Shown: in pieces, positions 4,532 to 7,289 of the stretch
Layout: each line of letters opens with the position of its first letter
How positions within the stretch are numbered: position 1 is the stretch's first letter
DNA from: an uncultured Verrucomicrobium sp.
GTDB taxonomy: Bacteria > Verrucomicrobiota > Verrucomicrobiia > Methylacidiphilales > GAS474
Assembly: GCA_903889845.1 (NCBI GenBank)
Contig: CAISZB010000204.1
Location: forward strand, 1 to 7,289
DNA: 7,289 bases
Direction: 5' to 3'
Position numbers and translations under genes: made by a program
The notes under the pieces: model-generated
Databases searched by the model: none
The model's input: the letters and a program-made list of their open reading frames with translations, nothing else
What the model was told of the DNA's origin: nothing

Positions 4532-5775
4532 TCAGGCAGGAAAAACCCGGCATAGTGCTTCTCGATCATCTGAATCGAGGTGCCCATCTCGCGGGCCAGC
4601 ATGAAGACTGAGGCACCAGACCGAGCACGGCGGGTCGCGTAGGTGTGGCGGAAATGCATTGCGCTCCACTTAAGACCTGCCTTCTCGTTGATCATGCGTA
4701 ATGCGTTCGAGAAGTTGTCGACATCCCAGCGACGCCCTTTCGGCGACGGGAACAACCACCGCTGCCCGGCGACCGTCGCCATGTATCGGTCGAGAATCGC
4801 CCGCAGTTCCGGCAGGATCGTCACCGGCCTAGCCCCAGTTTTAAGCGAGTTCTTCGCGGTCTGCTTTCCTTCGTCGTCGGCAATGTTCCGGACAGAAAGA
4901 TGAACTTCGGCGACCGAGCATGTTTCCAGCCACAGGGTCTCGGCGCGACGCAATCCGCCATAGATCATCGTCGCCACGGCAGCGTGGACGACCGGATGCT
5001 TCTCCAGGGCGGCAAGCTGAAGCGCAATCTCGTCATCGGACAGATAGACAATAATCCGATTTTTTTCGTTGTAGGCGGGAAGTCCCGCCGCCATCGGGTT
5101 CGGATAACGGACGTTCGTCGGAATGAAGCTTCCGATCCGCATTGCGTGTTCAAAGAGGCCGACGAAGACCTCGCGGTAATGGCGCCGGGTTGCTGGCGAC
5201 GCCAGTTCCTCCTTTCGTCCCGGCAGCGCCTCGATGAATGCCTGGACGGCCGCAGCTTTGAGCAGGCTAAGACGAGGCTCGACCTGTGCCTCGACGAACG
5301 GAACCAGAAGCGGGCCATCAAGGGGCTGTCCGGCATCGACAACGCCAGCACCGAAGGCCCGCTTGAGAATGCTGTCCTTCCCTTGGGCGTTGTGGCGCTC
5401 GTTCTCGGCCCAATAGAAACGGCGGTAATCGGCTAGGACCTCTGCCAGCGGCGGCTCAGGAGCCGGTGCAGCAGCGAGAATCGGGACCACGGGCTGGACG
5501 ACGGCGAGGGGCATCTCGACGGCAGGAGGAGGGATCAGCGCAGCATTCTCCGCGAATGAGTCCGGGAGACCCGGTGCCAGTGCCGCAAGCGCCGGAGGAA
5601 AGTCGGCGAGCGCGAATTCCGGGACGAACAGCCCTGTCCACGCTTCCCAGCGGCGGCGGATCAGGTCGGCCCGAGCTTGGTCGGGAGTCGATAGGCTGAT
5701 CCGATGGACCTCCCCGGAAAGAGGATGCCGCGTTTTAAGCCACCACAAATTTCCATTCTTGAAGATCGATGCCAC
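4522..5775 (-). CDS. Tyrosine-recombinase (phage-type) site-specific integrase, 3' end altered by the IS
   Basis: This 417-aa protein has an N-terminal arm-type domain (Met-Ala-Ser-Ile-Phe-Lys...Trp-Trp, 1-45), a Pro/Ala-rich linker (about 60-110), a core-binding SAM-like domain (about 110-225), and the catalytic domain (about 240-410). Catalytic residues are Arg276 in Gly-Gly-Leu-Arg-Arg-Ala-Glu, probable Lys312, Arg376 in Met-His-Phe-Arg-His-Thr-Tyr-Ala-Thr, and nucleophile Tyr408 in Glu-Lys-His-Tyr. The position usually held by His three before Arg376 is Met, and the late His/Trp position is Thr (Met-Gly-Thr-Ser). Some integrases of this type vary at both. Translation starts at a GTG (5775) with AAAGGA almost touching it; the N-terminal family match supports this start. 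The stop lies inside the IS repeat, so the last residues (Glu-Lys-Leu) come from the IS and the natural tail may be longer. Its place beside tRNA-fMet says it integrates or excises an element at that tRNA. Confidence 0.9.
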   Translation of the reverse strand: MASIFKNGNLWWLKTRHPLSGEVHRISLSTPDQARADLIRRRWEAWTGLFVPEFALADFPPALAALAPGLPDSFAENAALIPPPAVEMPLAVVQPVVPILAAAPAPEPPLAEVLADYRRFYWAENERHNAQGKDSILKRAFGAGVVDAGQPLDGPLLVPFVEAQVEPRLSLLKAAAVQAFIEALPGRKEELASPATRRHYREVFVGLFEHAMRIGSFIPTNVRYPNPMAAGLPAYNEKNRIIVYLSDDEIALQLAALEKHPVVHAAVATMIYGGLRRAETLWLETCSVAEVHLSVRNIADDEGKQTAKNSLKTGARPVTILPELRAILDRYMATVAGQRWLFPSPKGRRWDVDNFSNALRMINEKAGLKWSAMHFRHTYATRRARSGASVFMLAREMGTSIQMIEKHYAGFFLPEKL

Positions 5776-5826
5776 GTCCTTTAACCGACCTGGAGGCCCA
5801 TCCCGGAGAAAGAAATCGGCATCGGC

Positions 5827-5858
5827 AGGTCATAAAGACGCTCAATTTTAGGTCATAA
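5827..5858. repeat. Direct repeat AGGTCATAA beside the integrase start
   Basis: AGGTCATAA occurs at 5827-5835 and 5850-5858, 23 bp apart, between the integrase start and the tRNA. Next to the first copy, ATCGGC is repeated in tandem (5815-5820 and 5821-5826). Short direct repeats next to an integrase gene and an att tRNA are where integrase arm sites or excisionase sites are expected; that role is inference. Confidence 0.4.
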
Positions 5859-5884
5859 CGCGCTTTCCATAGGCGCGTACAAAC

Positions 5885-5914
5885 AAAAAACTCCCAGGCG
5901 CAAGTGCCTGGGAG
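5885..5914 (-). terminator. Rho-independent terminator of tRNA-fMet
   Basis: CTCCCAGGC (5891-5899) and GCCTGGGAG (5906-5914) form a perfect 9-bp stem with a 6-base loop. Read on the minus strand, six T (5890-5885) follow the stem. It starts 15 bp past the tRNA 3' end and separates the tRNA transcript from the integrase gene. Confidence 0.9.
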
Positions 5915-5929
5915 TCAAAGAGAAGAAAT

Positions 5930-6006
<77 letters not shown>

Positions 6007-6077
6007 ATCAGGAGGATGGGTAGTGTGCTGGATGACTCTCCCCTTGGCAACTAAAAAGCGCGGAAAGAACGCCCGCA

Positions 6078-6114
6078 AAGAAAACGCCGTGCCGAAGGAC
6101 GTTCGGCACGGCGT
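6078..6114 (-). terminator. Rho-independent terminator after trxA
   Basis: ACGCCGTGCCGAA (6084-6096) and TTCGGCACGGCGT (6102-6114) form a perfect 13-bp stem with loop GGACG. On the minus strand TTTTCTTT follows. It lies 30 bp past the trxA stop and separates it from the tRNA gene. Confidence 0.88.
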
Positions 6115-6143
6115 GGAAAGGCGGTCTCTAAAAACGGCCCCGC

Positions 6144-6473
6144 TCAGGCGAGGGCCGCGATCTTGTCGAGGAGGGCTTTCTTGGAAAGGCTGCCGACGTG
6201 GGCTTCCTTCTGTGCGCCGTCCTTGAAGAAGAAGAGGGTGGGGATGGACTGGATGCCGTACTTGGCCGCCAGCGCGCCCTCCTTGTCGACATCGACCTTG
6301 AGGACTTTGAGCTTGCCGTCCATTTCCTTCGCCACGTCGTCGAGGAGCGGGGCGATGGCCTTGCAGGGGCCGCACCATTGCGCCCAGAAGTCGACGAGGA
6401 CGACTTGGTCTTTGCTCTGGATCTCGGCATCGAACTCGGACGCCGTCACGTTTTTCACATATTCGCTAGCCAT
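6144..6473 (-). CDS. trxA: Thioredoxin
   Basis: This 109-aa protein has the normal thioredoxin size and every family mark: Val-Asp-Phe-Trp-Ala-Gln-Trp-Cys-Gly-Pro-Cys-Lys with redox cysteines 34 and 37, buried Asp28, Lys59 and Asp61 in Val-Lys-Val-Asp-style strand (Leu-Lys-Val-Asp), cis-Pro78 in Ile-Pro-Thr-Leu, and Gly94 in Val-Gly. It reduces protein disulfides in the cytoplasm, using electrons from thioredoxin reductase, and feeds ribonucleotide reductase and peroxiredoxins. The ATG at 6473 gives the standard Met-Ala-Ser N-terminus. An in-frame upstream ATG at 6536 would add 21 non-family residues and overlap the upstream gene. No Shine-Dalgarno sequence is present: the bases before the ATG are pyrimidine-rich (CCCCTTCCTCC). 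The Pro/Ala-rich gene ends 23 bp upstream, so the two may share a transcript ending at 6078-6114. Confidence 0.96.
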   Translation of the reverse strand: MASEYVKNVTASEFDAEIQSKDQVVLVDFWAQWCGPCKAIAPLLDDVAKEMDGKLKVLKVDVDKEGALAAKYGIQSIPTLFFFKDGAQKEAHVGSLSKKALLDKIAALA

Positions 6474-6496
6474 GGAGGAAGGGGATTCTGGATGAA

Positions 6497-7289
6497 TTAG
6501 AATGAGACAATGTTCAGATACAGTAACGCAAGACATCCAGTCGTCAACACGCTCACGACGCAGGCGATCACGGCCAGGATCATCGGTTCCTTCTCTTCGG
6601 ATTCGCTGGGAGCCGGGGCTGCGGCGGGAGCCGACGCCGCCGCAGGGGTTGCGACGGCCCCTGTGGACCGCGCGGGGGCGGGAACGGAAGCTGGGATGCC
6701 GGGAGGCTTAGCGAGGGGGGGAACCCCGGGAGGCTTGCCCATGGCGGGCTTGATGGGGGCGGAGGCGACTCCGGGGATCCCTGCCCCACCGCCGGGGCGG
6801 GGAGGAACAGGGATGGCCGCCGTGGCTTGTGCGCCGCCGGTGGCAGGGGCCGCGGGCGCCGCCGGGGCGCCGGGCTTCGGCGGTAGGGGCCCGCCGCCGG
6901 GGACGGGCGGACGAGGGCCGGCAGCCGGAGGCACGGGAGCACCGGGCGGCTTCGGCGGCGTGGGAACGCCCATAGTGGGAGTGGGAACCGGAGCAGAAGG
7001 CCGCGGCGCCGCAGGAGGGGGAGCGGGAATGGAGGCCGTGGGCGCGGCGGGCGCAGAGGGGACGGGCCGAGGCGCCGCAGCGGCAGGCGCTTCGTCTTCG
7101 TCGTCAAAGTCGGGAATGGGCGGCATCCCGGACGGAAGCCCTCCTGCGGAAGCGGGAGGAGGAACGGGGACGGACGCCGTGGGGGCGGGAATGGGCGAGG
7201 TCGGAGCCTTGGGAACCGAAGGCGGTGCCGGAATGGAGGCCGTCGGTGCGGGCATGGGGGACGGCGCCTTGGGCGGCGGGGGCGGCGGG
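6497..7289 (-). CDS. Pro/Ala-rich protein with a C-terminal membrane anchor (5' end beyond the window)
   Basis: At least 263 residues are visible; the frame stays open to the right edge, so the start is outside the window and the ATG at 7255 is probably internal. Counting from that ATG, nearly all of residues 1-215 are Pro, Ala, Gly, Ser and Val. There are three copies of a Pro-Thr-Ala-Ser-(Ile/Val)-Pro motif (at about 4, 25 and 72) and many Pro-Pro-(Lys)-Pro/Gly runs. A short acidic patch, Asp-Phe-Asp-Asp-Glu-Asp-Glu, lies at about 49-55. A charged Ser-Glu-Ser-Glu-Glu-Lys-Glu segment then leads into one hydrophobic helix (about 225-250) that ends two residues before the stop. This is the plan of a tail-anchored membrane protein with a long flexible cytoplasmic arm. 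Any folded N-terminal domain would be off the edge. I do not recognise the family. It lies 23 bp upstream of trxA in the same direction. Confidence 0.75.
   Translation of the reverse strand, partial: PPPPPPKAPSPMPAPTASIPAPPSVPKAPTSPIPAPTASVPVPPPASAGGLPSGMPPIPDFDDEDEAPAAAAPRPVPSAPAAPTASIPAPPPAAPRPSAPVPTPTMGVPTPPKPPGAPVPPAAGPRPPVPGGGPLPPKPGAPAAPAAPATGGAQATAAIPVPPRPGGGAGIPGVASAPIKPAMGKPPGVPPLAKPPGIPASVPAPARSTGAVATPAAASAPAAAPAPSESEEKEPMILAVIACVVSVLTTGCLALLYLNIVSF

Noticed and set aside
4900..5436. 178-aa plus-strand open frame opposite the integrase
   Set aside because: It is antisense to the catalytic and core-binding parts of the integrase, which has clear family motifs.

Overview
The window looks like the chromosome of a GC-rich Gram-negative (diderm) bacterium. 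It has a beta-barrel outer-membrane protein ending in phenylalanine, Sec signal peptides, an initiator tRNA with encoded CCA, and thioredoxin. Gene style and the Pro/Ala-rich envelope-type protein would fit Verrucomicrobiota or a neighbouring phylum, but nothing here fixes the taxon, so that is a weak guess. Most genes lack a convincing Shine-Dalgarno sequence.

Left part (1-2631, all minus strand). A NarL/LuxR-type response regulator (1900-2631) lies upstream of a two-gene unit: a secreted DUF4136-like protein (1236-1760) and, 5 bp later, a beta-barrel outer-membrane protein (97-1230). The unit ends at a strong intrinsic terminator (1-32). The 139 bp between the regulator and the pair is AT-richer and carries an inverted repeat.

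Middle part (2632-3648). A 509-bp stretch without an intact gene holds a 19-bp palindrome upstream of the response regulator, a G-quadruplex-type G-run cluster, a terminator, and the last 38 codons of a leftward gene whose 5' part is missing. Next come a near-palindromic site matching the 11-1-11 layout of NsrR operators and a plus-strand nsrR gene for a nitric-oxide-sensing Fe-S repressor. nsrR ends in a GC hairpin, followed at once by an 18-bp-arm palindromic mini-element.

Mobile part (3602-5930). An 881-bp IS5-family element (IS427-like, two overlapping transposase frames with an A-AAA-AAG slippery site) lies against the 3' end of a tyrosine-recombinase integrase gene. The integrase stop codon lies inside the IS inverted repeat. 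The integrase gene starts about 155 bp downstream of the tRNA-fMet gene, the arrangement of an integrative element at a tRNA. No second attachment site is visible, so this looks like a collapsed or interrupted island edge. The transposase also has an apparent 1-nt deletion near its N-terminus.

Right part (5930-7289, minus strand). Initiator tRNA with its own terminator, trxA with its own terminator, and the 3' part of a gene for a low-complexity Pro/Ala-rich protein with a single C-terminal membrane helix. That gene runs off the right edge and ends 23 bp before trxA.

I do not see a clearly new multi-gene defence or metabolic system. The most interesting points are the NsrR module with its lost divergent target, the palindromic mini-element/IS/integrase junction at tRNA-fMet, and the tail-anchored Pro/Ala-rich protein next to trxA.
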